Assembly (NCBI GenBank): GCA_002862095.1
Contig: PHSQ01000003.1
Coordinates: 124,001 to 188,000 of the forward strand
Source of the DNA: Methylocystis sp. KS32
Lineage (GTDB): Bacteria > Pseudomonadota > Alphaproteobacteria > Rhizobiales > Beijerinckiaceae
Direction: 5' to 3'
Length of the DNA: 64,000 nucleotides
A model generated the notes under the pieces. It did no database searches. It was not told the DNA's origin and saw only the letters and a list, made by a program, of their open reading frames with translations. How positions within the stretch are numbered: the first letter of the stretch is position 1; each line of letters begins with the position of its first letter. Positions 53,430 through 62,325 of the stretch are shown here, piece after piece. The position numbers were made by a program, and so were the translations under genes.

Positions 53430-54248
53430 TCAGGTCAAAAGCGCGACGCCTTCTTTCCCAACCAATCGATGGATATTCAGCAGCAGTTGCAGCACGACGC
53501 CGAACACGCCGAGCGCCATCCAGCCGAAGAACACGAAGCCCCAATGCAACGGAGCGACGAACAGTTCTTCCATGAACCAGAAGGTGTGACCCCACTCGTT
53601 CAGGCCGACGTTCGGAATGATCATGAACGGGCCAATCGCCACGATCAGATAGGCCAACGAATACCCCTTCGAGAAGTAGGGGATGCGCGTCTTCGCGTGG
53701 AAGAAGCAGCCGACTGCCATGATCGAATAGATCGGATAGCTCATATAGAATTCGATGATATGCGACGGTGTGAAGTCGGTGTCGCGAATCACCGTCATGT
53801 GCCAGGTGCCGTCCTGCTCCGTGAAGAAGCTCGCGCCCCAATAGATGGCGACCGCGTAGGCCGTCAGCCATTTGGCGTTGTCAACAATGGCGCGCATTTC
53901 TTGACGCGGCGTCACGGTCGACATGTCGCGGATGCGGGTCTTCCACAACCAACCCGCCAGCGCCAGACCGGAGACCAGTTCCAATGGGATTTCCGTCCAC
54001 AGGATGCTCAGCCAATAGGTCTGAAACTCGGGCGCGAAGGAGTCGAGTCCCGCGCGCCAGCCGTAGATTTGTTCATAGATGCGCACGATCAGATAGAACA
54101 CGTTGAGAACAGCGAGTCCGATCCACATCGGCTTCAAGTCGACGATGACGTCGGGGCCAACCGCTGCGGCTCCTCTATCCGTTCGGGCGGCTGTGTCCGT
54201 TCGGGCGGCTGCGTCCGTTCGGGCGGCTGTGTCTGTAGCTGAACTCAT
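53430..54248 (-). CDS. pmoC: Particulate methane monooxygenase subunit C
   Basis: The 272-residue membrane protein matches PmoC of type II methanotrophs: VLNVFYLIVRIYEQIYGWRA near the start, QTYWLSILWTEIPLELVSG, the conserved metal-site segment DTDFTPSHIIEFYMSYPIYS, and HFFHAKTRIP-like FFHAKTRIPYFSKGYS. Six or seven membrane helices are predicted. PmoC forms the trimeric pMMO with PmoA and PmoB; its Asp/His site binds copper. No pmoA or pmoB is next to it, so it is an orphan copy. The start at 54248 has AGGAGGG 7 bases upstream. The N-terminus has three tandem 6-residue repeats (AARTDT type) which normal PmoC proteins lack. Confidence 0.95.
   Translation of the reverse strand: MSSATDTAARTDAAARTDTAARTDRGAAAVGPDVIVDLKPMWIGLAVLNVFYLIVRIYEQIYGWRAGLDSFAPEFQTYWLSILWTEIPLELVSGLALAGWLWKTRIRDMSTVTPRQEMRAIVDNAKWLTAYAVAIYWGASFFTEQDGTWHMTVIRDTDFTPSHIIEFYMSYPIYSIMAVGCFFHAKTRIPYFSKGYSLAYLIVAIGPFMIIPNVGLNEWGHTFWFMEELFVAPLHWGFVFFGWMALGVFGVVLQLLLNIHRLVGKEGVALLT
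54176..54229 (-). repeat. Tandem 18-bp repeats in the pmoC N-terminus
   Basis: Three complete 18-bp units (54176-54193, 54194-54211, 54212-54229) with the plus-strand core GTCCGTTCGGGCGGCTG, plus a partial fourth. They encode (A/T)AARTD units near residues 7-24 of PmoC. In-frame length changes by slippage are possible. Confidence 0.8.
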
Positions 54249-54862
54249 ATTCTTTCCCTCCTTTGAGAACCGGCGCCAAGGATCTGGCTCCGGTAGGTTT
54301 CCATTCTGCTTCACCAGAGGTCCTAGCGCAGGATGGCGGAGGGGACTTTTTTGTCACTAACCGTGCCAGGGGCGTCTGTTGTCATGCCCATGTTTTGTCC
54401 CGCGCATTACGCAAACTGGTTGCGAACGTACCCGGACTCGCAGGTTTCAAATGCGCCTTCGTAAAATGAAGATTTTTCATTCGATTCATGCAGAAATTTC
54501 ATTGGCGTGGCAGATCGTCAAAGAAAGCGCCGATCTTTACGTTGGAACGATCGACATCGAGGATACGACAGGCGGCGGCGCAACATTTAAGCCATCTTTT
54601 CCGGCAGCAACGGACGCGTAGCGCGGCGGTTTCGTTTCCAGGCAAATCTCATCATCGCTGTTAAAGAAACGCTGCGATTCGTTTGCGAGGAGAGATATCC
54701 AGTGCGAACAAAGGTGCGTCCGGTCGGGGGGATTGGCGGTAACGGACCTCCGCTACCATCGATCCCCCCTGAAATTTAGCTCAAGAGATTCGCGAGGTCG
54801 CGGACTTGTTCATCGCTACGCCCCGGGCACCCTCGACAACCGCGGCGAACCGTTCGCAGTCA
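54249..54862. promoter_or_regulatory. Upstream region of pmoC and spacer to the integrase gene
   Basis: In the 614-base spacer the pmoC ribosome-binding site (AGGAGGG) and promoter must lie. TGGCACG on the minus strand (54362-54368) resembles the -24 half of a sigma-54 promoter, but the -12 half is poor. A short plus-strand ORF (54379-54621, 80 codons, no ribosome-binding site) is open but not recognised; I do not count it as a gene. Confidence 0.4.
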
Positions 54863-56164
54863 TTATGCCGCCGGAACCAACAGCCCGCTGACTACCTCAC
54901 GGCTCCTCAGCGCCGGCCAAATTCTGGGTGAATGCTCGTCTCCCTTGCGATCCGGTCGAGCAGCATCGAAGATTTTCCGGGAAATGGCTTCTTGCTGGGT
55001 CCGCAGGTGATCGCGCAGCAGTTTGTTGCGCGTAATATATCCTGCGTTCACTCCCGGTATCGAATGGTTCATCAGCAAATGTACATCAAGCTCAGGCACT
55101 CCGGCTGCCTGAGCAACCGTGCGGAAGCTTTGACGAAGATCGTTGCCCCACTTCGACAGCTCTTCCCGCTTTTCCTTATGCTCGGCCAAATGTCCGCTCT
55201 CGCTGTCAGCCGGGAATAGCCAATCTTCGGCTTGTTCAGGGTACAGCGCCCGCCCAATGCGTATGACGCGGAGCAGGCAACGAATCATCGATCGCGACAA
55301 AGGAATGTCGAACGCCTTTGTCTCTCCGCCTTTCGGTTTGGGCACATGGAGCACGCGGCTGCGGAAGTCGAGATGCTCGACGCGCGCTTTCTTGATCGCG
55401 TCAGGCCGGTGTCCGGATAACAATAAAAATAGATGAAATTCTCTGCGTATAGGGTTGTCGAGAGCGGCCAGCTCCGTAAACCATCTCTTGACATCACCAA
55501 GACCAAGCGCGGTGTCTCGCCTATGTTCCGTGTTCCAATCAACCGCCAGAACAGGATTATCCGCAGGAAGCGCCCGCGCAGTTTTGCGGGCGTGGTTGTA
55601 GATTGCTCGCAATGTCCTCATGCACCCATTAGCGATATAAGGACCGCTTTCTTTGGTAATTTTTTCGTGTCTAGCCGTTACGACGCCCGGATCTTCCCCG
55701 AAGTAGGAAAGAGGTTCGTCAAGCCAGTCCGCCAATAAACGTTCGACATGGTCCCTATAATTCTCGATCGTGCCCTCGCTTCTATGCTTTCGCCTCATGT
55801 GCCCGTCACGATAGCGCTCCCAGGCCTCGCGCAGAGTAGGATCGCTCGAACTCTGTTTGGGGGTCTCCGCAATTTTCGGCTTTGATCGGGGGTCAACGCC
55901 ATCTGCGATCGACCCCAGTAAAGCCCTGGCTTTTGCACGGGCCTCTCGCGCGGCGATTTTGCCCACTTCGCCAATCTTGATCCGGATCGTCTGACGGCTT
56001 CCATTATTTCGAAGATCGCTTTGGACCATGAAGGTTTTGGACCGCTTTCCGACGAGGAGAAAGAAGCCAGCGAGATCCTCATCTCGCACGATCTGCTGCC
56101 CCGACGCGACGAGAGGCAGCGCCGCGATATTGCGATCTGAAAGTGGAAGACGAGCTACGAGCAT
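54863..56164 (-). CDS. int: Tyrosine integrase of the element
   Basis: A 433-residue tyrosine recombinase of the phage-integrase/P4 group. The N-terminal arm-binding DUF4102-like part (RNIAALPLVASGQQIVRDED, then RQTIRIKIGEVGKIAAREAR) is followed by the SAM-like core-binding domain and the catalytic domain: Arg in LLLSGHRPDAIKKAR, a second Arg in LRQSFRTVAQAAG, His in LLMNHS and the nucleophile Tyr in NAGYITRN. The gene starts 170 bases from a tRNA-Arg fragment, the usual position relative to the attachment site. It is the likely enzyme of integration and excision of the large element to its left. Confidence 0.88.
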   Translation of the reverse strand: MLVARLPLSDRNIAALPLVASGQQIVRDEDLAGFFLLVGKRSKTFMVQSDLRNNGSRQTIRIKIGEVGKIAAREARAKARALLGSIADGVDPRSKPKIAETPKQSSSDPTLREAWERYRDGHMRRKHRSEGTIENYRDHVERLLADWLDEPLSYFGEDPGVVTARHEKITKESGPYIANGCMRTLRAIYNHARKTARALPADNPVLAVDWNTEHRRDTALGLGDVKRWFTELAALDNPIRREFHLFLLLSGHRPDAIKKARVEHLDFRSRVLHVPKPKGGETKAFDIPLSRSMIRCLLRVIRIGRALYPEQAEDWLFPADSESGHLAEHKEKREELSKWGNDLRQSFRTVAQAAGVPELDVHLLMNHSIPGVNAGYITRNKLLRDHLRTQQEAISRKIFDAARPDRKGDEHSPRIWPALRSREVVSGLLVPAA

Positions 56165-56333
56165 GGATTTTAGAACGGCATTAGAACGGTGAATTCACCC
56201 GGAGGGGTGTGGAGGTCTGTCTACGCCAGGATACGCGAACGCGGCCATAAATCAATATTAATCAGCGATATAAGTCGTAGTAGTAGGGGACTGGCGCGCA
56301 ATAAGAAACGGCTGGATGGGGGCCTATTACAAA

Positions 56334-56378
56334 CTACGAATCTGGGGGTCAGAGGTTCGAATCCTTTCGGGCGCGCCA
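56334..56378 (+). other. Attachment site: 3' half of a tRNA-Arg(ACG) gene
   Basis: This 45-base block reads as anticodon loop CTACGAA (anticodon ACG), variable region, T arm AGAGG-TTCGAAT-CCTTT, acceptor strand CGGGCGC, discriminator G and CCA. The 5' half expected for a complete tRNA (acceptor strand GCGCCCG and D arm) is not present directly upstream, so it is a partial copy as left by site-specific integration at a tRNA gene. It lies just outside the integrase gene and probably marks the end of the element. Confidence 0.75.
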
Positions 56379-56550
56379 ATCACGTAAGATACTGAACTAA
56401 TTTGGAATTTTGTTTCACCGGAGCGGATAAACAAAAGAAACCTCCGCGAAGATAAAAGCCATCCGCACATCACGAATTCCGCGCCGCTGGCAGAATGGCC
56501 CTGAGCGGGCGTTGGTCGATCGCGGGTTGAGCGGTCTCTCTTGGCTGTCC

Positions 56551-56666
56551 TAGAGCGTTTTCCGACCAGACGGAATCGTCTGGTCGATAAGAAATCGCTC
56601 CAGGTTCAAAAAGCTGGAGCAAAATCTAATCGAAAAAGTCTATCAACTTTTTCGGTTTTCGCTCTA
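56551..56666 (+). repeat. Cloverleaf-folding interspersed repeat, copy 1
   Basis: TAGAGCG (56551-56557) pairs with CGCTCTA (56660-56666) and encloses three hairpins: GACCAGACG/CGTCTGGTC (56564-56585), GCTCCAG/CTGGAGC (56597-56620) and CGAAAAAGT/ACTTTTTCG (56631-56654). Copies 2 (59577-59691) and 3 (62758-62875, inverted) keep all parts. It lies at the 3' end of the multicopper oxidase gene. No ORF is inside. Confidence 0.85.
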
Positions 56667-56682
56667 GCCAAGCAGCGGCCGT

Positions 56683-58026
56683 TTAGGGGAGGCGATGCTT
56701 GTGCTGGTGATTTCTCTCGGGGGCTGGCCCACTCGCTTTCGCATCATCGACATCGTGCGCGACCGTGCCCTCCGGATAATCATATTGCCCAGGATCGCGA
56801 TAGTCGTTCGCCGCCAGCCCTTCACGAATCTTGATCAGTGAAAACATACCGCCCATTTCCGCGGGTCCGAACTGTCCTTGACCAGACATCATCGGAAGCG
56901 TGTTGGCGGGACCCGGCATAGCCATCTCGCCCATGTCGGCCATGCCCGACTGCCCCATCGGCATATAACCTGGAGCAAGCCGGCCAATGGCCTTGACGAG
57001 TTCGCGTTTTTGCTTAACCCCGATGAAATTTTGCACGCTATGCCCCATCGCGTTCATCGTGTGATGCGACTTGTGGCAATGGATCGGCCAGTCTCCAGGG
57101 TGTTCGGCGACGAACTCAATCGCGCGGATCACGCCCACCGGCACGTCGCTGGTCGATTCCGGCCATCGCGCGGCTTCCGGAATCCAGCCGCCATCGGTTC
57201 CCGTTACCTTGAAGTGATGACCGTGCATGTGGATCGGATGATTGGTCATCGACAGATTGGCCATACGGAGGCGTACGCGGTCGCCGCGACCTATCGCCAT
57301 CGGATCGATGCCGGGAAAGACACGGCTGTTCCATGCCCAGATATTGAAGTCTGTCATTTCCGAGACCTGCGGCAATGACGTGCCGGGATCGATGCGATAG
57401 GCGCTCATCATAAAAACGAAGTCGCGATCCACGCGCATGAAAGCCGGGTCGCGCGGATGGACGACGAACATACCCATCATGCCCATGGCCATCTGGACCA
57501 TTTCGTCGGAATGCGGATGATACATGAAGCTGCCGCTTTCCTTCGTCTCGAACTCATAGACGAAGGTCTTGCCGGGCGGGATATGCGGTTGCGTGACGCC
57601 GCCGACTCCGTCCATGCCGGCCGGAAGAATCATGCCGTGCCAATGCACCGCGGTGTGCTCGGGTAGCCTATTGGTGACGAAGATGCGCACCTTGTCGCCC
57701 TCGACCGTCTCGATCGTCGGTCCGGGCGAGGTTCCGTTATACCCCCATAGATGCGCCTTCATGCCCGGCGAGAACTCGCGCAGCACGGGCTCGGCCACGA
57801 GATGGAACTCCTTCCAGTCGCCGTTCATGCGCCACGGCAACGACCAGCCGTTGAGCGTGACCACCGGCCGGTAGTCCGGCCCGCTGCCGGGAGGCGACGG
57901 CGACTGCGTCGCCGCGCTTGTCATGCGCGGGGCTTCGGGGATCGTCGCCGCCTGCGCGCGTCCGCCGATCGCGGTGACGCTGGCGTAGGCCCATGCTGAC
58001 TTGAGCAGGCTTCTTCTCGACATCAT
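56683..58026 (-). CDS. Multicopper oxidase (CopA-like)
   Basis: The 447-residue protein has a Tat-type signal (MMSRRSLLKSAWAYASVTAI). Copper sites are visible: VHWHGMILPAGMDGVGG, FMYHPHSDEMVQMAMG, the HPIHMHGHHFKVTGTDG region and the C-terminal WPIHCHKSHHTMNAMGHS with the type 1 Cys-His pair. A Met-rich tail (MPMGQSGMADMGEMAMP) could bind Cu(I). It probably oxidises Cu(I) to less toxic Cu(II) in the periplasm. It is the last gene of a minus-strand row with an outer-membrane efflux gene, a frequent pairing in copper resistance. Confidence 0.9.
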   Translation of the reverse strand: MMSRRSLLKSAWAYASVTAIGGRAQAATIPEAPRMTSAATQSPSPPGSGPDYRPVVTLNGWSLPWRMNGDWKEFHLVAEPVLREFSPGMKAHLWGYNGTSPGPTIETVEGDKVRIFVTNRLPEHTAVHWHGMILPAGMDGVGGVTQPHIPPGKTFVYEFETKESGSFMYHPHSDEMVQMAMGMMGMFVVHPRDPAFMRVDRDFVFMMSAYRIDPGTSLPQVSEMTDFNIWAWNSRVFPGIDPMAIGRGDRVRLRMANLSMTNHPIHMHGHHFKVTGTDGGWIPEAARWPESTSDVPVGVIRAIEFVAEHPGDWPIHCHKSHHTMNAMGHSVQNFIGVKQKRELVKAIGRLAPGYMPMGQSGMADMGEMAMPGPANTLPMMSGQGQFGPAEMGGMFSLIKIREGLAANDYRDPGQYDYPEGTVAHDVDDAKASGPAPERNHQHKHRLP

Positions 58027-58039
58027 GATCGATCTCGCT

Positions 58040-59533
58040 TCATGGGCGCTCCGATCCCGTCTCAGCGACCAAGACCGAGCCCTTTTTTTCTTCCGCGGAC
58101 GCCATTCCTCCGCCTACGATGGCCGCGCGGAGGTCGACCTCGGCGAGCCAAAAGTCCCGCTTTGCGTCGACCGTTGCGCCGCTTGCCAGCACCCGCCTGC
58201 GCGCATCCTCAAGCAGCGTGAAGACATCGACGATCATCGTATTATAGCGCTTGAGCGACTCGTCGGAGATGATCGCGTGCAGCGGCATGATCTCGCGTTG
58301 GCGACGCAAGGCGATCTCGTGGGCGGCGCGATAGGCGCGGTAGGCCTCGCGCGCCTGAGACCGGACGTCGACGGCCCTTTCGGCAAGGAGATTGACGGCT
58401 TCAAGCCAGCGCTGTTCGGATTCTCGGACGCGGGTTTCGCCCATGTCGAAGATGGGGATTTCAATGGTCGCGCCAACGCCGGCGTCGTTGAACTGCACCT
58501 TTTCGGCGCCGACGTTCTCTCGCGTGATGTTTCCCAGCGCCGAGAGCTCAAAGACGTTCACGAAGCGAGTAGAGTTCGCCAGCCCGAGCGACTTCGTCAA
58601 TGCCGAAAGCTCCTTGCGGGCTATTTGCAAGTCCACGCGGCGCTCGATCGCCTCGCGCTCGACCGTCGGGATGTTAAGGGGGCGCGCGGGGAATGCAGGC
58701 AAGGCGCTCGGCAAGGCGAAGCGCAGGTCATCGCCCCACAGCCCCAGCACGCGAACCAGACGCTCGCGCTCCGCCGTCTCGCTTTTGCGCGCCGCGGCGA
58801 GCACGGTGGCGATTTCCGCATGGAAGAGTTGTTCGCGCGTCTGATCGAGCCGATTCATCGCACCGGTCTCGCCGAGCTGCCGCGCCAGTTTCGCGGCGAT
58901 TTCGGCGCTCGACGCCGCTTGTTCGAGGACGCGAACCTGTTCGCGGGCGGCGACTGCTCGGTAATAGGCGCGCCTCGCTTCGGCGGCGACGCGCAACGTC
59001 GCCTCGGCGGCTTCGAGTTGCGCCGCCTCGAAGCGATCGTTAGCGATGTTCGCGCGCGCCGGCAGGGTTGCAAGGGCGAGAATGTCGGCCGCAACCGCGG
59101 CTTCAATCTCCGATGACAGGTTTCCAGCAATCCGCCCCAGGGAAAGGCCCGGATTGGGCGGCAAGCCTTCCCGCACCTTGATCGCCTCCGCGACGCCCAG
59201 TCGGTTGTAGGCCGCTTGCAAACCATGGTTCGAGCGCAGGGCGATCTCTACCGCATTGCTCGGCGTCAGGGGATTTTTCAGCAGATGCGAGACGCGAGCG
59301 CCGGCCTCAGCCGCATCTTTGGGCGAGCGGATTGCAACCACTTGCTGGTGCAGTTCATTTCGCGCAATGGCCTCGGCGACATCGATGCCGCCATCTGGAG
59401 AGAAATCGGCGCAGGCGGACAGCAGCATGGCCAGATAAACGGCGCCGCCTGCCTTCGCGACAAAGCGAAGGGAGCTGGGAGCCCTGCGTTGCCTCTCGGA
59501 GGAGGTCGCGCAAGCATGGAAAAAAGAAGACAT
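58040..59533 (-). CDS. TolC-type outer-membrane efflux lipoprotein
   Basis: A 497-residue protein of the outer-membrane efflux family, with a lipobox (MLLSACADF) and two internally repeated helical halves typical of TolC/CusC/OprM, for example NHGLQAAYNRLGVAEAIKV-like and VGATIEIPIFDMGETRVRES. It would form the outer-membrane channel of a copper or other efflux system; no RND or inner membrane pump gene is next to it. It lies 13 bases before the oxidase gene. ATG at 59533 is chosen so that the signal peptide is N-terminal; the frame runs on into repeat copy 2. Confidence 0.8.
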   Translation of the reverse strand: MSSFFHACATSSERQRRAPSSLRFVAKAGGAVYLAMLLSACADFSPDGGIDVAEAIARNELHQQVVAIRSPKDAAEAGARVSHLLKNPLTPSNAVEIALRSNHGLQAAYNRLGVAEAIKVREGLPPNPGLSLGRIAGNLSSEIEAAVAADILALATLPARANIANDRFEAAQLEAAEATLRVAAEARRAYYRAVAAREQVRVLEQAASSAEIAAKLARQLGETGAMNRLDQTREQLFHAEIATVLAAARKSETAERERLVRVLGLWGDDLRFALPSALPAFPARPLNIPTVEREAIERRVDLQIARKELSALTKSLGLANSTRFVNVFELSALGNITRENVGAEKVQFNDAGVGATIEIPIFDMGETRVRESEQRWLEAVNLLAERAVDVRSQAREAYRAYRAAHEIALRRQREIMPLHAIISDESLKRYNTMIVDVFTLLEDARRRVLASGATVDAKRDFWLAEVDLRAAIVGGGMASAEEKKGSVLVAETGSERP

Positions 59534-59576
59534 GAAGTCCCTCGTCGCGTCGAATGGACTGACACACGCGGCGTCT

Positions 59577-59691
59577 AGAGCGCTTTCCGACCAGACGGAA
59601 TCGTCTGGTCGATAAGAAATCGCTCCAGATTCAAAAAGCTGGAGCAAGATCTAATCGAAAAAGTCTATCAACTTTTTCGGGTTTTGCTCTA
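59577..59691 (+). repeat. Cloverleaf-folding interspersed repeat, copy 2
   Basis: Direct copy of the repeat at 56551-56666 with a few base changes; the GACCAGACG/CGTCTGGTC and CGAAAAAGT/ACTTTTTCG hairpins are unchanged. It sits between the small His/Cys protein gene and the efflux gene. Copies 1 and 2 thus flank the efflux and oxidase genes in the same orientation. Confidence 0.85.
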
Positions 59692-59710
59692 GGCCGAGCG
59701 GGGGTTGTCG

Positions 59711-60103
59711 CTACGCGAGGGGGAACCTTGGAGGGCGGACGAGGCGGTTGGGAGACAATTCTTCGTGATCGTCTCTCGGCATGACAAAAGAGTGGGAGCC
59801 TTCGATCCGTATGACTGTAATGCTGGCTATATCGGGCGTTAGCAACGGGACTGAACAGGAATACTCGCACCCAGCGTCACCATGATGACTTGGCGCGCCC
59901 GCATCTCCGAATCCGCTTGTCTTCGCCGCCCCGGCTCCGAATTCCGCGCTGGAAAGATGCATCTGAATCCCGGCATGGCAGGGATGCAAGCCATTGCGAG
60001 GCGTGGACGCGGTTGCAGGACTCCAGCTCGCAAAAAAAGCGTAGAGCACGATCAACATGATCGCGCTCACCGCGCGCAGCTTTTGAGCGAGCCAGTATGG
60101 CAT
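59711..60103 (-). CDS. Small exported His/Cys-containing protein
   Basis: About 130 residues with an N-terminal membrane or signal segment (AVSAIMLIVLYAFFASW). The mature part has possible metal ligands: LHPCHAGIQMHL, PSHHGDAGCEYSCSVP and a late His-rich DDHEELS. It stands first in the copper cassette, and short proteins of this kind before copper oxidase genes are common in methanotrophs and other copper-rich habitats. No family name is offered. ATG at 60103 is chosen to begin with the hydrophobic segment. Confidence 0.6.
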   Translation of the reverse strand: MPYWLAQKLRAVSAIMLIVLYAFFASWSPATASTPRNGLHPCHAGIQMHLSSAEFGAGAAKTSGFGDAGAPSHHGDAGCEYSCSVPLLTPDIASITVIRIEGSHSFVMPRDDHEELSPNRLVRPPRFPLA

Positions 60104-60339
60104 TGCGTCTTGCTTCGAATCCCATTCGTTGTTTGCAAGCCTAGCGCACAAAGTGCGGCTAAATGCGGCTACATAATGTCATTTTGGCGTCGATCAAGGC
60201 GCCGCGAAGGGCTCTCATGAAACGCCAGTCCAGCCAATTCTTGCTTGATGTTGGCATTCCAACGGCTCTTCGGACTGCCTCGCTTGGATTTTCCCAAGCG
60301 CGAATTTTCTGACTCGTTTGGCTCGAAGCAGATTCGCGC

Positions 60340-60517
60340 CATGTCGCAAAGGGCGCGCGCGCCGTGTTGCTGCTCGACCGCGCCGAAACCGAACCCAGTC
60401 GAGAACGTCTGGCGATTTATCCGCCAAAATCGGCTCTCCAACCGTGTCCTCGAAAACGACGACGCCATCGTCGTTGCGGCCCGCGACGCTCGGCGAAGGC
60501 TCCTCGATCGGCCATAG
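60340..60517 (+). mobile_element. IS630-family transposase remnant
   Basis: Two plus-strand frames carry parts of an IS630 transposase end: AVLLLDRAETEPSRE in one, then PKPNPVENVWRFIRQNRLSN in another, the latter being the conserved segment with the last catalytic Glu (usual text ELNPVENVWQ). The frames are shifted against each other and no start, other catalytic Asp residues or terminal repeats are seen. The rest of 60104-60649 is without a supported gene. Confidence 0.65.
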
Positions 60518-60649
60518 ACCGTCACGTCAATCGGCATCCGCCAATGGGCGCATATTGCTCGACCGTCATGACCGTTGGCATAAGCGATCGCGCGGAGACG
60601 CTCCCGACGACCGTTCCGCGCGAAACGCCCCGCCGCTCAGAACTCAAGC

Positions 60650-61153
60650 CTAGCCGAGCCCTTCGTCCGCTGACGTTCCCTTGCGGTAGGCGGTGTAGAG
60701 AATGACCGCCGCGTCGAGCGCCCCCAAATGGGTTTCGATCAAAGGACGCACGTCGCTCCACTCCAGTCCGCCGACTCCCGTGGCGAGCCGCGGCAATGCG
60801 AGGCTGCCGAATTTTTCCTCAACGATCAAGCTCGCCAAGGCTCTTAGCGTGGCGTTGACGTTGTGCAGGCTCGCTTTACCCGGCGTGGAGCTGGCGCTTT
60901 CCGCAGGCTCCTGAGTGATCAAATTGACGATGCGGGCGCTATGGCCATCCTTGTCGATCCCGCCCCAAAACCAGAGTTCGCCTGGCTTCGGATGGCTTTG
61001 CTGGCAGTAGTGGCGAAAATCCTTGGCCATTGCCGGAAAACGTTCTCGTAAGGAGAGCGCCAGCCCATTTGCGAAATGATCGAAGGGCGCGACGCCATGA
61101 GCAATGGCGTCGGCTTTAGTCAACAGAATGTCGCCTTGCGCTTCGCGTATCAA
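60650..61153 (-). CDS. Macro-domain protein
   Basis: A 167-residue protein with a macro domain: REAQGDILLTKADAIAHGVA, NVNATLRALASLIVEEKFGS, and LPRLATGVGGLEWSDVRPLI. Macro domains bind ADP-ribose and may remove it from proteins or nucleic acids. The glycine-rich loop ATGVGGL and the Asp after the first strand are present, so ligand binding is likely. It is a single gene without operon partners, upstream of IS remnants. Confidence 0.85.
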   Translation of the reverse strand: MIREAQGDILLTKADAIAHGVAPFDHFANGLALSLRERFPAMAKDFRHYCQQSHPKPGELWFWGGIDKDGHSARIVNLITQEPAESASSTPGKASLHNVNATLRALASLIVEEKFGSLALPRLATGVGGLEWSDVRPLIETHLGALDAAVILYTAYRKGTSADEGLG

Positions 61154-61408
61154 TTCCTGCCCCCTTCAGCGGTCATCCGCGTCGGAACATTTGCGGCGCG
61201 GTCAAATATAATTTTGGTTCCGTCGAGGCTTTTTGCAATGCGCGAGGGGCGTGCGCGCCTGCGCCTCGATGCCGCATGTCGAAGTCAGCGAACTCGATCG
61301 CGACGCCTGTCGAGAATAAAGGAAAGCGATTGACGCGCGCGCATATGCGGTCCGTCATCCGAGTGCAATCATCGGATGAGGTTGGATCTCCGGCGCGAAT
61401 TTAAAAAA

Positions 61409-62035
61409 TTACAGAACGGTCGCTTCGTGGATTTCTCGGGGGGAGAAGGGCGTGACAAACTGTCCGGCGAAACCTCCTTCGAAGTGACGCAGGACGAGGA
61501 CCTCGGTTTTCCCAATCAGAATTTGGGCGCCAATCTGTGGCGGAGCGGAAGTCTCCACCGCGATGCCTGCGTTGGAGAAATTCAGAATTTTGATGAGATG
61601 CTCGCGCCCGTCTGGAAATCGCATGATTGCGCGCCGCATGAAAGGTTCGATACGCAGATGGCGCCGTTCCTCGGCTATGTCGAGGGCAAGCCTATTCGCG
61701 AACCAGGTGAGTTTGTCGGCGAGCGACTCGCGTTTCGCCGCCGGAGCCTTGAAGGTTATTGCAAAACCGTCGTGCAACTCGCGAATCGCTGGACCTTCGA
61801 AACGTCCCAGCCCATTGATATAGGCGATGACCTTTTCTCCGATTCTGGGAATGACCGGCGCGGAAAGCCTCATGCCGCCGGGTGAAATATCGACCGTTTC
61901 GCATGGATATTCCAGCCGGGATTCGAACATGCAGCGCCCCGACAAGCCGATGGTAACACGCTGAAACCGACGACCATCCGACTGCGTAAACAGAGGGCGA
62001 TAGCCTTCAAATTCGGATCTTGGATGGTTGGTCAT
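61409..62035 (-). CDS. PilZ-domain protein
   Basis: The 208-residue protein appears to have two PilZ-like units. The first has RRFQRVTIGLSGRCMF and VDISPGGMRLSA, the second RRHLRIEPFMRRAIMRF and LNFSNAGIAVETS. PilZ domains bind c-di-GMP through RxxxR and DxSxxG motifs; the first unit fits (RRFQR, DISPGG), the second is weaker (NFSNAG). It would regulate motility, polysaccharide or similar surface traits. It is a chromosomal single gene. Confidence 0.8.
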   Translation of the reverse strand: MTNHPRSEFEGYRPLFTQSDGRRFQRVTIGLSGRCMFESRLEYPCETVDISPGGMRLSAPVIPRIGEKVIAYINGLGRFEGPAIRELHDGFAITFKAPAAKRESLADKLTWFANRLALDIAEERRHLRIEPFMRRAIMRFPDGREHLIKILNFSNAGIAVETSAPPQIGAQILIGKTEVLVLRHFEGGFAGQFVTPFSPREIHEATVL

Positions 62036-62325
62036 GATTTCTTCCGGCTGAGCGGGCGATGTGTTCTCTCAATGACATTGGAAAAAAAGCATTAAATTTT
62101 AATTACTTAGATTGCAATTTCGAGACAACTCTGGATTGTCTCCCAAGCATGTATCCCCTTGGGTTGCATTGGTCTTCGTCTTCTCTCGAGACGATCCTGT
62201 TCCCTTGTCGAGCGCGCCGGCGATACTTTACCGATCGCTTGGCGTTATCATCGATGCTCGAAGGCTCCACGAGGCGTCATGGGCGCCGCGTCCGGAGAGG
62301 AAAGCTTTGCCAACGAAACTGCTGG

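Noticed and set aside
54362..54368. Sigma-54 promoter before pmoC
   Set aside because: The -24 element TGGCACG fits but the -12 half is GTGA instead of TTGC; too weak for a feature of its own.
56300..56378. Complete tRNA-Arg gene
   Set aside because: Only the 3' half folds; the acceptor 5' strand GCGCCCG and a D arm are missing upstream.
61173..61358. Short minus-strand ORF upstream of the macro-domain gene
   Set aside because: No motif, no ribosome-binding site; the region looks like plain spacer.
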